Made by a program: the position numbers and the translations under genes | The notes under the pieces: generated by a model | What the model was told of the DNA's origin: nothing | The model's input: the letters and a program-made list of their open reading frames with translations, nothing else | The model's database searches: none | Assembly: GCF_017948305.1 (NCBI RefSeq) | Contig: NZ_CP072842.1 | Span: forward strand, 1,342,001 to 1,406,000 | DNA from: Faecalibacter bovis | Lineage (GTDB): Bacteria > Bacteroidota > Bacteroidia > Flavobacteriales > Weeksellaceae | Length of the DNA: 64,000 nt | Direction: 5' to 3' | In this document: one piece after another, positions 1-7,909 of the stretch | Numbering within the stretch: the stretch's first letter is position 1 | Layout of the letters: the number at the start of each line of letters is the position of its first letter

Positions 1-67
1 CGATGTAATTTAACATCAAAGAAGAAAAATAATTCGAATCTTTTAAACTTATAGTTTTCGTATCCAT
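1..67 (-). CDS. N-terminal fragment of a gene running off the left edge, possibly bshC
   Basis: An ATG at 67 on the minus strand opens a frame of 22 codons that leaves the window (begins MDTKTISLKDSNYFSSLM). Its start overlaps the TAA stop of the upstream GDPD gene in a TAATG arrangement, so the two are probably translationally coupled. The pattern 'SLKDSNYFSSL' followed by a hydrophobic turn and Tyr resembles the start of BshC, the putative cysteine-adding enzyme of bacillithiol synthesis, which many Flavobacteriia carry. This is recognition from a very short stretch only; the frame itself is better supported than the name. Confidence 0.4.
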   Translation of the reverse strand, partial: MDTKTISLKDSNYFSSLMLNYI

Positions 68-963
68 TAGTTTTTATTTATAGTTTGATAAACCTCAATA
101 GCTCTATCTGTTGCAAAGATATCAACTCCTTGCGATTCTAATTCTTGATATATGTTATTTCCTCTTGCTTCAGCACTTTTATCAATATTTCCTAAGGTTC
201 CGAAAATTACCATAATATTTTGTTCATGGATTTTATCGTGTAATGATTTCGGGGAACGACGAGTACCTGTAAAAGCAATCATTTTATCAGTTGGTATTCC
301 ACTGTTCATCATTTCTTCAAACTCACGATCATTTCGCATAGAAACTGAAAGTAACATTTCTGGAGCTAAACGATTTAATTTTTTTGCTTGTCCTACTGAA
401 TAAGAAACTAAAACAACTTGATTTTGCATAGAATTAGATCTAATTTCATCAATTAACATTTTATAATCAACATCTTTTTTAATATCAACCATAAAATAGA
501 TAGGTTTATCTTTTCCCCAGCTTAATGCTTCTGAAAAAGTTGGAATTTTAAATGTTGTTTTGTTCTTGAAATCATCAACCAAAAAGTATTCCTTAATTTG
601 AGCTAAAGTTACTTGATTTACATCTTGTCTTCCTGTAGAAGTGCGCTGTAAACTATTGTCGTGCATCAATATTAGTTGATTATCCTTCGTTTTAGCTACA
701 TCAATCTCGAAAATTTGAATTCCTTTTTCATATAGAAATTGCATTGTTTCAATCGCATTTTCAGGATAATTTTCAATACCGCTACCTCCACGATGTGCAC
801 TAACTAAATTTTTTTGCTTTTGATTATAACGAAAATTTAATTCAGTTTGGTTTGATACTTGCTTTATATTTTTTGCTTCATTATTTGGATTACAGTTCCA
901 AAAAAGCAATAAAATGAAAGATAAAGTGTAGAAATGTTTAAATTTTAACTTATTTAAAAACAT
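67..963 (-). CDS. Glycerophosphodiester phosphodiesterase family protein, exported
   Basis: A 298-residue GDPD-family hydrolase, a TIM barrel that cleaves glycerophosphodiesters to an alcohol and glycerol-3-phosphate. The family signature is clear: HRGG at residues 57-60, PENA at 67-70, FEIDV at 85-89 and the MHD triad at 100-102. The N-terminus has a hydrophobic segment (about residues 12-22) ending in FWNC. That is a poor lipobox (Asn before Cys), so the protein is exported, but lipidation is uncertain. About 25 residues of polar linker follow, as is usual for Bacteroidota lipoproteins. The stop overlaps the next gene's start (TAATG). Substrate cannot be told from sequence. Confidence 0.88.
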   Translation of the reverse strand: MFLNKLKFKHFYTLSFILLLFWNCNPNNEAKNIKQVSNQTELNFRYNQKQKNLVSAHRGGSGIENYPENAIETMQFLYEKGIQIFEIDVAKTKDNQLILMHDNSLQRTSTGRQDVNQVTLAQIKEYFLVDDFKNKTTFKIPTFSEALSWGKDKPIYFMVDIKKDVDYKMLIDEIRSNSMQNQVVLVSYSVGQAKKLNRLAPEMLLSVSMRNDREFEEMMNSGIPTDKMIAFTGTRRSPKSLHDKIHEQNIMVIFGTLGNIDKSAEARGNNIYQELESQGVDIFATDRAIEVYQTINKN

Positions 964-1045
964 ATTTTTGAAGATGTTATTTTTAGTTATACCTTTATTA
1001 AAGTGTAAATTTAAAGTGAAATTATCAACTTAAGCAAAAAGTAAA

Positions 1046-1456
1046 ATGGGATTAAGAAGTTTAATAAAGAAAATTTTAAGAAGAGCAGAAGTAGTTACTG
1101 ATAGAGAAGCAGATCGTTTTGAATTAGTATCAGAAAAATTATCTGCTACTGGTTCTGTTATAGCAGAAGATACTAAAGAATTTGCAAAGAAAACATTTGA
1201 TAATTTAAAAGTAGCTGCAAATGATATTAAAGAAGTTTCGAACGAAGCAACGAAAGACATCAGAGCTAAAGTGAAAGAAGATTATAATGATGTAAAAGAA
1301 ATTGCAGAAAAAAGAATGCATGAAACAAGAGACATTGTACAAGAAAAATTAAATACCACTAAGGATAAAATTGAACAAACTGTTGACAACGTAGAAGAAA
1401 AAATTGAAGAGGTAAAACAGGATGTAAAAACTGAAGTGAATAAAAATAATCCGTAA
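1046..1456 (+). CDS. Amphipathic helical, LEA/YtxH-like protein of unknown function
   Basis: A 136-residue, highly charged protein without signal peptide or membrane segment. From about residue 35 to the end it is almost only A, K, E, D, V, T and I in a loosely 11-residue periodicity (for example KTFDNLKVAAN, KDIRAKVKEDY, KIEQTVDNVEE). This suggests one long amphipathic helix like those in LEA, apolipoprotein-like or YtxH-type stress proteins. A strong terminator follows directly. The composition is real coding signal: the opposite-strand frames in the same place are Ser/Phe-rich shadows. A role in membrane or desiccation stress is inference from composition alone. Confidence 0.75.
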   Translation: MGLRSLIKKILRRAEVVTDREADRFELVSEKLSATGSVIAEDTKEFAKKTFDNLKVAANDIKEVSNEATKDIRAKVKEDYNDVKEIAEKRMHETRDIVQEKLNTTKDKIEQTVDNVEEKIEEVKQDVKTEVNKNNP

Positions 1457-1474
1457 TTTTTAACAAATAAAAGT

Positions 1475-1513
1475 AAAAACTGTTCATTTTTATTAAAAAA
1501 TGAACAGTTTTTA
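1475..1513 (+). terminator. Rho-independent terminator
   Basis: Inverted repeat with arms reading AAAAACTGTTCATTTTT and its complement around a short loop, followed by T-rich sequence. It closes the 1046 gene before the gene at 1575. Confidence 0.85.
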
Positions 1514-1574
1514 TTTTTATGGATTAATTTTTGCTTGTTATTTTGCAGATTTTGATTGAAGTTTATATGCATGT

Positions 1575-2537
1575 ATGAAGACTAAAGAATATACTAATTT
1601 AGAAACCAAACCTACCTTCTCTAAAAATATAATAATTCTTTTGCTTTCTATTGCTCTATTAGGTACTATTGGATACATTTTGTATGAAAAAAAGAGACAT
1701 GATAGAGAATTAGGATCAGGCGCTGATACGATTGATGATTTGGAACGTTCGCGAGAAGTTTTGAAACAAGAATTACGTATCGCAAGAGCAGAATATGATA
1801 CTGCAAAAGTTGCTATTGTAAATAAAGATGCAGACATGCAGGAAAAAGATCGTCAGATTTTTGAAAAACAAAAGCAAATTCAGAACATTTTAAACAACGA
1901 AGAAATTTCAAAAGAAGATATTCGTAAAGCAAAACGTTTAATAGCTTCACTAAAAACTGAACTTGGTGAATATAGAAAACAAATTGAAGTTCTTACACAA
2001 CAAAATAAACGTTTACAATCTAAAAACGAAGAGCTTACAAATCAAAACGAATTAGTTGTTGAAAAAAATAAAGCCATCGAAGAAGACTTATCAACTGTAA
2101 CTAAAGAAAAAGAAGCTCAACGTGCGAATGTAAATTCAACATTAGCAATTTCTAATTACACATTAACTGGTCTTCGAGTTAAAAGTTCTGGTAAAGAAAT
2201 TGAAACTGAAAAAGCGAGTCGTATTAACAAATTGCGTGTAACTTTTGAAGTGGATCCTAACCAAAACGCAGTACAAGAAAATAAAGAATTGTTTATTGCT
2301 ATTTATAAACCAGACGGTGAATTAGGACGTTTTGAAGGTGCAAATTCAGGAAATATTCCTTTACGCTCAGGTAAAACGGTAGACTATTCTGATAGGGTTG
2401 TTTTTAAGTTTGATCCAAAGAATGGAAATAAAATTAATTTTGATTGGAAAGATTATAATTTCCCAAAAGGTGAATATAAAATCGATATTTATCAAAATGG
2501 TTTTAAAATCGCACAGAATAAAATTTCATTAAAATAA
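1575..2537 (+). CDS. Membrane-anchored coiled-coil protein with a C-terminal beta domain
   Basis: 320 residues. A short cytoplasmic N-terminus is followed by one membrane helix (about 18-40), a long coiled coil (about 55-185, rich in E, K, Q, N and L) and a globular C-terminal domain (about 190-320) ending in YKIDIYQNGFKIAQNKISLK. The coiled coil contains 'NKDADMQEKDRQIFEKQ' and 'KRLIASLKTELGEYRKQI'-type heptads. A second gene on the minus strand ending at 51025 has the same order and nearly the same C-terminus, so the pair are paralogues. I do not recognise a named family. The topology suggests an inner-membrane anchor with a periplasmic rod and a beta-sandwich head. The start is ATG at 1575; another ATG 4 nt upstream is out of frame. 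Confidence 0.85.
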   Translation: MKTKEYTNLETKPTFSKNIIILLLSIALLGTIGYILYEKKRHDRELGSGADTIDDLERSREVLKQELRIARAEYDTAKVAIVNKDADMQEKDRQIFEKQKQIQNILNNEEISKEDIRKAKRLIASLKTELGEYRKQIEVLTQQNKRLQSKNEELTNQNELVVEKNKAIEEDLSTVTKEKEAQRANVNSTLAISNYTLTGLRVKSSGKEIETEKASRINKLRVTFEVDPNQNAVQENKELFIAIYKPDGELGRFEGANSGNIPLRSGKTVDYSDRVVFKFDPKNGNKINFDWKDYNFPKGEYKIDIYQNGFKIAQNKISLK

Positions 2538-2551
2538 TTTAAAGTATAAAT

Positions 2552-2585
2552 AAAAAAGGGTTCTCGTTTTCGAGAACCCTTTTTT
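2552..2585. terminator. Bidirectional terminator between convergent genes
   Basis: Perfect hairpin AAAAAAGGGTTCTCG, loop TTTT, and the complementary arm, with A-tract and T-tract on opposite sides. It serves both the plus gene ending at 2537 and the minus gene ending at 2587. Confidence 0.92.
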
Positions 2586-2586
2586 A

Positions 2587-3654
2587 TTAACAATATTTTT
2601 CGCCTTTGTTCAGTCGAACATCGCTTACATAGCTTCTTATTTCTTTAACGTTTGATTTTGGACAAATTATTAATCCATTTTTAGAATCAATCACTACAAA
2701 ATCTTTTAAACCGTCTACAACAATTGCTTTATCTTGAGTTGAATAAATAAATGTATTTTCAGTATTATAGGTGATGAAATTTTTATTTTGAATCGTATTT
2801 TCAAATTCATCAACTGGCGTATGATCACTAATTGATTTCCAAGTTCCCATATCATTCCAACCGATATTCGTAGGAATTACATAAACATTTTTAGCCTTCT
2901 CTAAAATTGATTTATTAATAGAAATCATATCTAATGTTCCGTAAATAGTTTTCAATAATTTCACACTTCTTTCTGGTTGATTGAAATAAGTGGTTAAAGT
3001 TTCAACCATTCCTGGACGGAAAGTTTGGAATGCTTCAATAATAGCTTTTGTTGACCAAATTAAAATTCCAGTATTCCATAAAAAGTCACCACTTTCTATA
3101 AAAGATTTCGCAAATTCCTCATCTGGTTTGTCTACAAATGTTTTTACTTTTTTTATAGGTAATCCTTCTTCCAGAATTTGTATGTAACTTAAATTAACAT
3201 CAGGTCTATTAGGCTCTACACCTAAAGTGATTAAATGATCTGTATCCGCATATTCAAATGCAAGTTCTACGCTTTTAACAAAATCATCCGCATCATAAAT
3301 TAAATGATCAGACGGAGCAACAATTATTTTAGCATTAGAATTTATTTCATGAATATGCATAGCTGCTAATAAATTACAAGCAGAAGTATTCATGACACGA
3401 GGTTCATAAATGATATTTTGATCAGAAATATTAGGGATTTGTTCTTTGACTAATGAAGTGTAATTTTCTGTCGTAATAACAAAAATATTTTCTTCAGGTA
3501 CAACTTTTTTTAAACGATTGAAAGTAAGTTGGATCATTGTTTTACCAATTCCTAACAAATCTAAAAACTGTTTAGGTTTTTTTACAGTGCTCATTGGCCA
3601 TAATCTTACACCAGTTCCGCTGGCTAAGATTACTGCATAATGATTTGATTGCAT
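2587..3654 (-). CDS. manC: Mannose-1-phosphate guanylyltransferase
   Basis: 355 residues, the usual length for a stand-alone GDP-mannose pyrophosphorylase, which makes GDP-mannose from GTP and mannose-1-phosphate for polysaccharide or glycoprotein sugars. Visible features are the nucleotidyltransferase start (SGTGVRLWPMST, residues 12-23, then KKPKQF), VAPSDH (metal- and sugar-binding Asp), FVDKP, and FLWNTGI with the downstream GWNDMGTW motif. The first glycine motif is slightly unusual: family members normally have GGxG(T/S)R, whereas here Ser-Gly-Thr-Gly-Val-Arg is read. The start is ATG; five bases separate it from the stop of the SprT-like gene, so the two are an operon. Confidence 0.92.
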   Translation of the reverse strand: MQSNHYAVILASGTGVRLWPMSTVKKPKQFLDLLGIGKTMIQLTFNRLKKVVPEENIFVITTENYTSLVKEQIPNISDQNIIYEPRVMNTSACNLLAAMHIHEINSNAKIIVAPSDHLIYDADDFVKSVELAFEYADTDHLITLGVEPNRPDVNLSYIQILEEGLPIKKVKTFVDKPDEEFAKSFIESGDFLWNTGILIWSTKAIIEAFQTFRPGMVETLTTYFNQPERSVKLLKTIYGTLDMISINKSILEKAKNVYVIPTNIGWNDMGTWKSISDHTPVDEFENTIQNKNFITYNTENTFIYSTQDKAIVVDGLKDFVVIDSKNGLIICPKSNVKEIRSYVSDVRLNKGEKYC

Positions 3655-3659
3655 AATGG

Positions 3660-4259
3660 TTACATTTTTTCTACTAAGGCAGTAGCGTTTATTAAATAAT
3701 TTTTGTTAGTCTTGATATCACAACAAATATACCTTAATTTTCTTTTTTCACCTTTCCTGAAAATTTTTTGACCTAATTTAAAATGTGTACCTATTTCTAA
3801 ATCTTCTAAATAGTCTTGATGTTCTTCAGAATCATTAATTAAAAATTTAGCAATATTTGAATCGGCTCCGACTGAAGCTTTAGGCGAACGTGCATGTTTT
3901 AAAATATAAATACGTAATTGTTCAGGGTAAATTTCAATTGATTCAACTAAAAGATTACCAAATATGGTTTTCCATTCTCTTCCGTGTGGTGCAACTTGGC
4001 CATGCTTATATTGGGCATAAACCATCATGTGAGCAATTTCGTGAGTGAAAACAAAAAAGAATGCATCAGGGTTCAAATCACCATTTATAGTAATTTGATG
4101 CCTTTGCTGAGGTTGTAATTTTCTATAATCTCCTAATTTTGTTTGTCTACTTCTTGTTATTTTTAATGTTAAAGGATATGGTTTGATCCAATTTTCAATA
4201 AAAACTAAAGCATTTTTAGGAAGATAGGGTTGTAATTGTTCTAAATTCACATTGTGCAA
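3660..4259 (-). CDS. SprT-like zinc metallopeptidase-domain protein
   Basis: 199 residues with the SprT-like core: HEIAHM (HExxH, around residue 73) followed about 20 residues later by PHGREWK. This is the expected third zinc-ligand region (H-G-x-x-W). The C-terminal part has RKLRYICCDIKTNKNYL, but the usual four-cysteine zinc ribbon is reduced to a CC pair. There is no in-frame ATG near the N-terminus. The longest frame starts with TTG at 4259, with GTG at 4250 as alternative. The length before the conserved PxNAL..IENW segment fits either. It lies just upstream of manC in one operon. The family is related to Spartan/SprT; the substrate here is unknown. Confidence 0.85.
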   Translation of the reverse strand: MHNVNLEQLQPYLPKNALVFIENWIKPYPLTLKITRSRQTKLGDYRKLQPQQRHQITINGDLNPDAFFFVFTHEIAHMMVYAQYKHGQVAPHGREWKTIFGNLLVESIEIYPEQLRIYILKHARSPKASVGADSNIAKFLINDSEEHQDYLEDLEIGTHFKLGQKIFRKGEKRKLRYICCDIKTNKNYLINATALVEKM

Positions 4260-4290
4260 GATAAATAAAAAGCTATTTCAATAAAAATCT

Positions 4291-4298
4291 TAATTTTG
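4291..4298 (+). promoter_or_regulatory. Candidate -7 box for the mlaE-mlaF operon
   Basis: TAATTTTG fits the Bacteroidota -7 consensus TAnnTTTG and ends only 5 bases before the ATG at 4304. If used, the transcript would have almost no 5' leader. No clear -33 TTG was found at 17-23 bp. Confidence 0.45.
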
Positions 4299-4303
4299 TC
4301 GTA

Positions 4304-5050
4304 ATGAAAATATTTGAACAAATAGGAGCTTACTTCCTACTTTTATCTAAAGTGTTTAGTAAGCCCCAAAAAATAAAAGTTTTTTGGAAATTAACTGTTC
4401 GTGAAATTTGGGATTTAGGGATGAACTCTATCGGGATCATGACCTTTATTTCTACCTTCATGGGAGCAGTAGTTGCTTTACAGATGGCTCAAAATTTCCA
4501 AGGAGCTGATATTCCTGTGCCAGACTCATACATTGGTTATGCAACAAAAGTTGTATTGGTACTAGAATTTGCACCTACAATTATGTCTTTAATTTTAGTA
4601 GGAAAAGTAGGATCATACATTGCTTCAAGTATTGGAACAATGCGTGTGACAGAACAAATTGATGCCCTGGATGTAATGGGAATTAATTCGCCTAACTTAC
4701 TTATTTTACCAAAAGTTATTGCCTGTGTATTTTTTAATCCAATTCTGGTAATGATTAGTATTGGATTTGGTTTATTAGGAGGTCATTTGATTGGGATAAG
4801 TACTAAAATGTGGTCTGAGGCTGATTTTATAACAGGTCTTCAAATGCAAATGGCAACCAAACTTTATGTTTATACATTTATAAAAACAATGGTTTTTGGT
4901 TTTGTTATTGCTACAATTCCTGCCTATTATGGTTATAATGTAAAAGGTGGTTCGCTAGAAGTTGGTCGTTCATCAACAACTGCAGTTGTTTGGACTTCTG
5001 TAACAATTATCGTGATCAACTTAATATTAACACAAACAATTTTAAGCTAA
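4304..5050 (+). CDS. mlaE: MlaE-family ABC transporter permease
   Basis: 248 residues, the normal size of MlaE/YrbE/TGD1 permeases that move phospholipids between membranes. It has an interfacial N-terminal helix (VFWKLTVREIWDLGMNSIG) and about five hydrophobic segments. The MlaE signature is in the middle: GSYIASSIGTMRVTEQIDALDVMG around residues 105-130 (written here in two parts, GSYIASSIGTMRV and TEQIDALDVMG). The stop TAA shares its last base with the ATG of the ATPase gene. No MlaD or MlaC gene is adjacent; in Bacteroidota the substrate-binding MCE protein is often elsewhere. Confidence 0.92.
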   Translation: MKIFEQIGAYFLLLSKVFSKPQKIKVFWKLTVREIWDLGMNSIGIMTFISTFMGAVVALQMAQNFQGADIPVPDSYIGYATKVVLVLEFAPTIMSLILVGKVGSYIASSIGTMRVTEQIDALDVMGINSPNLLILPKVIACVFFNPILVMISIGFGLLGGHLIGISTKMWSEADFITGLQMQMATKLYVYTFIKTMVFGFVIATIPAYYGYNVKGGSLEVGRSSTTAVVWTSVTIIVINLILTQTILS

Positions 5051-5817
5051 TGATCGAGGTAAAAGAAATACGTAAGTCATTTGATGCGATTGAAGTTTTA
5101 AAAGGATTTTCTTTAACATTCGAAAAAGGAAATGTAAACTTAATAATCGGGCAATCAGGTTCTGGTAAGACCGTTTTCTTAAAAAACTTAATCGGATTAT
5201 TAACACCAACATCGGGACAAATCCTTTATGAAGGTGAAAATATGGTTGAGTATGATTATAAAGAAAAACAACGTTTACGTAGCGAAATTGGAGTTGTTTT
5301 CCAAGGTAGTGCTTTGTATGATACAATGAATATTTTGGAGAATGTGAAATTTCCTTTGGAAATGTTTTCCGATATGTCAGTTTCAGAAATTGACAAACGT
5401 GCACGTGAAGTTTTGGATCGTGTTGAAATTGCTCGAACTGCACTTAAAAAGTTTCCGTCTGAAATTTCTGGTGGTATGCAAAAACGTGTAGCAATTGCTC
5501 GTGCTATTGTTAATAATCCAAAATATTTATTTGCTGATGAACCCAATTCAGGTTTAGATCCTAAAACAGCTTTGGTTATCGATCAGTTAATCTACGATAT
5601 TACGAAAGAATTAAACACAACAACTATTATTAATACACACGATATGAACTCGGTTATGGAAATCGGAGATCATATTGTTTTCCTAAAGAATGGATATTTA
5701 GAATGGGAAGGAAATAAAGACGAGATTTTAGTTGCAGATAATCCTGCTGTAATTGATTTTGTCTACTCATCTAACTTATTCAAAAAATTAAGAGAAGCAT
5801 TACTTAAAGAGAAATAA
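5050..5817 (+). CDS. mlaF: MlaF-type ABC transporter ATP-binding protein
   Basis: 255 residues from the ATG at 5050, which overlaps the permease stop by one base (TAATG). An earlier in-frame start at 4990 would lie inside the permease gene and adds a non-family extension, so it was not chosen. The ATPase has Walker A GQSGSGKT, Q-loop VFQGSALYD, signature ISGGMQKR, Walker B YLFADEPNSGLDP and H-loop NTHD. 'SGGMxKR' with 'PNSGLDP' is typical of MlaF/Ttg2A ATPases. Together with MlaE it would power intermembrane lipid transport. Confidence 0.93.
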   Translation: MIEVKEIRKSFDAIEVLKGFSLTFEKGNVNLIIGQSGSGKTVFLKNLIGLLTPTSGQILYEGENMVEYDYKEKQRLRSEIGVVFQGSALYDTMNILENVKFPLEMFSDMSVSEIDKRAREVLDRVEIARTALKKFPSEISGGMQKRVAIARAIVNNPKYLFADEPNSGLDPKTALVIDQLIYDITKELNTTTIINTHDMNSVMEIGDHIVFLKNGYLEWEGNKDEILVADNPAVIDFVYSSNLFKKLREALLKEK

Positions 5818-5830
5818 AAATATCACACAC

Positions 5831-6403
5831 ATGAAAAAAATATTATTTACAGCTTTAGTTGTAGTTTCATCATTCGTTTCAGCACAAGGGATAGACTTTG
5901 GAGCAAAAGCAGGTGTTGTTTTCAATGCAAATGATGGATTTTGGGAAGGTATGGATGGCGTATCTAAGGCAGAAGGATCAACAGGTTTTCAAGTTGGTGC
6001 TGTATTAAGAGCTCGTTTTGCAGGTTTTTACGTTCAACCAGAATTGCTTTATACGCAAACATCTAATGAGTACAACAAAGGAAAAGTTAAAAAGAAAAGT
6101 ATGGATATTCCAGTTGGAGTTGGTAAAAGATTTTTAGGTATCGCGCATGCTCAAATTGGACCAACTTTTTCGTACTATTTCGAAGATAAATTAGATGTAG
6201 GTAATTTCGTTAACGCAAGTCAAGATCAATTTGGATTAGGTTTTCACATTGGTGGAGGAGTACAAATTAAAAATTTGATGTTTGATTTAAGATACCAAAA
6301 AGGTTTTGGAAAATTAACTTCTGAGTTTGTACAAGGTTCAACTAAATATCAAACAGAAAATACACCACAAAATATTAATTTATCTGTAACATATTTATTC
6401 TAA
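5831..6403 (+). CDS. Outer-membrane beta-barrel protein (PorT/OMP_b-brl family)
   Basis: 190 residues with a Sec signal peptide (MKKILFTALVVVSSFVSAQG, cut after SAQ or SA). An alternating-hydrophobicity barrel follows: FGAKAGVVFN, GFQVGAVLRAR, FYVQPELLYTQ, FGLGFHIGGG, and a terminal strand NLSVTYLF ending in Phe. That pattern is typical of small eight-stranded Bacteroidota barrels of the PorT/porin-family type. It sits 13 bases after mlaF and could belong to the same transcript. A role as partner of the lipid transporter is only suggested by position. Confidence 0.85.
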   Translation: MKKILFTALVVVSSFVSAQGIDFGAKAGVVFNANDGFWEGMDGVSKAEGSTGFQVGAVLRARFAGFYVQPELLYTQTSNEYNKGKVKKKSMDIPVGVGKRFLGIAHAQIGPTFSYYFEDKLDVGNFVNASQDQFGLGFHIGGGVQIKNLMFDLRYQKGFGKLTSEFVQGSTKYQTENTPQNINLSVTYLF

Positions 6404-6426
6404 CAAATAGTTTCAGAATAAATTAA

Positions 6427-6457
6427 TTGGATATATTTGTGTCAAAATGTATTTTTG
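6427..6457 (+). promoter_or_regulatory. Candidate promoter of the TPR gene
   Basis: TTG at 6427-6429, a 20-bp spacer and TATTTTTG at 6450-6457 fit the Bacteroidota -33/-7 pattern. A second -7-like box (TATATTTG, 6432-6439) lies inside the spacer. The ATG is 20 bases downstream. Confidence 0.55.
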
Positions 6458-6477
6458 CAACCTCGTAATAAAACAAA

Positions 6478-7179
6478 ATGGCAAAAAATAATAAGAAAGA
6501 AGAATTTGCAACTGAGCAATTTGTAGAAAAATTAGATAAAACAGCTTTCGACGTAGAAACTTTTGTTGAAGATAACGCTAAAATTATCGTTGGTATTTTA
6601 GTAGCATTAGTTGTTGCGGCTTTAGGATATTTCGCTTATACAAAATTTATTGTAGAGCCTAAGAGTGAAGAAGCTTTAAATAATATGGTTCAGGCTGAAC
6701 GTTTATTTGACCAAGATTCTGTAGCACAAGCTTTAAAAGGAAGTGCTGGAGCATACCAAGGATTACAACAAGTTGTTGACGAATTTGGTAATACAGAAGC
6801 AGGAAACTTGGCGCGCTTTAAAGCAGCAAGTTCTTACTATAAATTAGGTGATCATGCTACTGCTGTCAAATTATTAGAAGAATTTGATACAGATGATGAA
6901 GTAATGATGGCTCAAAAATACGGAATGATCGGAAATGCTTTAACTCAATCAAACAAAGTTGAAGAGGCTTTACCATATTTCGTAAAAGCAGCTGAAGCAG
7001 TTGAAGTAGAAGCTTTGCAAATTATGTACTACACAAAAGCAGGAGAAATTGCAATGAGTGTTGGGAAAAACGAAGAAGCTTTAAAATATTTCCAAACAAT
7101 TGCGGATAAATATCCAGGTGCAAATAATGGAAATGCAGAGAAATTTGCAGAAAGATTAAAATATGTTGTAGGAAACTAA
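6478..7179 (+). CDS. Membrane-anchored tetratricopeptide-repeat protein (YfgM-like)
   Basis: 233 residues. A charged cytoplasmic N-terminus (about 40) leads into one membrane helix (IIVGILVALVVAALGYFAY, about 38-56). The periplasmic part has TPR-like helix pairs, for example AGNLARFKAASSYYKLGDHA and YYTKAGEIAMSVGKNEEALK. The order (short N-in tail, one helix, TPR domain with 'TEAGNLARF') matches YfgM/CcmG-type TPR_21 proteins that act with periplasmic chaperones. The exact role in this organism is unknown. Confidence 0.85.
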   Translation: MAKNNKKEEFATEQFVEKLDKTAFDVETFVEDNAKIIVGILVALVVAALGYFAYTKFIVEPKSEEALNNMVQAERLFDQDSVAQALKGSAGAYQGLQQVVDEFGNTEAGNLARFKAASSYYKLGDHATAVKLLEEFDTDDEVMMAQKYGMIGNALTQSNKVEEALPYFVKAAEAVEVEALQIMYYTKAGEIAMSVGKNEEALKYFQTIADKYPGANNGNAEKFAERLKYVVGN

Positions 7180-7208
7180 TCGTTTCTAAAACTTTATTTA
7201 TAAAATAG

Positions 7209-7237
7209 AATCGAATCCTTCGGGGTTCGATTTTTTT
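7209..7237 (+). terminator. Rho-independent terminator
   Basis: Stem AATCGAATCC with tetraloop TTCG, the complementary arm GGGTTCGATT, then a T7 tract, after the TPR gene. Confidence 0.9.
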
Positions 7238-7283
7238 ATTTCCTTTAGGATTTCGTAATTTTACGACAAGCAAAAAGCAAAAA

Positions 7284-7778
7284 ATGGCAACAGAAAATAA
7301 AAATTTATCTCAATACAACAAAGCCGAATTACCAAGCGTAGCAGGAAAGAAATTCGCGATTATCACATCAGAATGGAACAATCATATCACTTTTAATATG
7401 CGTGATGGAGCAAAGGAAACTTTAATTGATTTAGGTGCAAATCCTAATGATGTTGAATTATACCAAGTTCCAGGAAGTTTCGAATTGATTTACGGTGCTG
7501 ATAAAGTGGCAAAAGCAAAACCTGATTTAGATGGTATTATTGTTATTGGTTGTGTAATTAGAGGAGAAACAGCTCATTTTGATTATGTTTGCGAAGGCGT
7601 TACACAAGGAATTAAAGATTTAAACATTCAACATGAAATGCCGATTATTTTCTGTGTATTAACTGATGAAAATGAGCAACAATCAATCGATCGTTCTGGT
7701 GGTAAACACGGAAACAAAGGAATTGAAGCTGGAGTTGCTGCTGTAATGATGGCTGATTTCAAATCAAAACTAGCATAA
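7284..7778 (+). CDS. ribH: 6,7-dimethyl-8-ribityllumazine synthase
   Basis: 164 residues. Lumazine synthase joins 5-amino-6-ribitylaminouracil with 3,4-dihydroxybutanone phosphate in riboflavin synthesis. Family features visible are SEWNNHIT (substrate loop, residue 30 on), VPGSFELIYGA, GCVIRGETAHFDYVCEGV with the catalytic His, and VLTDENEQQSIDRSGG with the phosphate-binding Arg. The protein is full length. Terminators on both sides make it a single-gene unit; no FMN riboswitch-like leader is visible in the short upstream gap. Confidence 0.96.
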   Translation: MATENKNLSQYNKAELPSVAGKKFAIITSEWNNHITFNMRDGAKETLIDLGANPNDVELYQVPGSFELIYGADKVAKAKPDLDGIIVIGCVIRGETAHFDYVCEGVTQGIKDLNIQHEMPIIFCVLTDENEQQSIDRSGGKHGNKGIEAGVAAVMMADFKSKLA

Positions 7779-7797
7779 TATTAAATGATATAATATT

Positions 7798-7830
7798 AAA
7801 TCGGGTAGAAGAATCTATCCGATTTTTTTT
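7798..7830 (+). terminator. Rho-independent terminator
   Basis: Stem ATCGGGTAG / CTATCCGAT with a 6-base loop, followed by T8, after ribH. Confidence 0.85.
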
Positions 7831-7909
7831 GACAAATATTTAAAACTTATTATGCTATTTATTTCATTTGGCCTTTTTACATTTGTCAATCAATTGTAAA
7901 AATTTACTT

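Noticed and set aside
4990-5049. N-terminal extension of the MlaF-type ATPase starting at 4990.
   Set aside because: It would lie inside the permease gene and the family starts at the ATG at 5050, which overlaps the permease stop.
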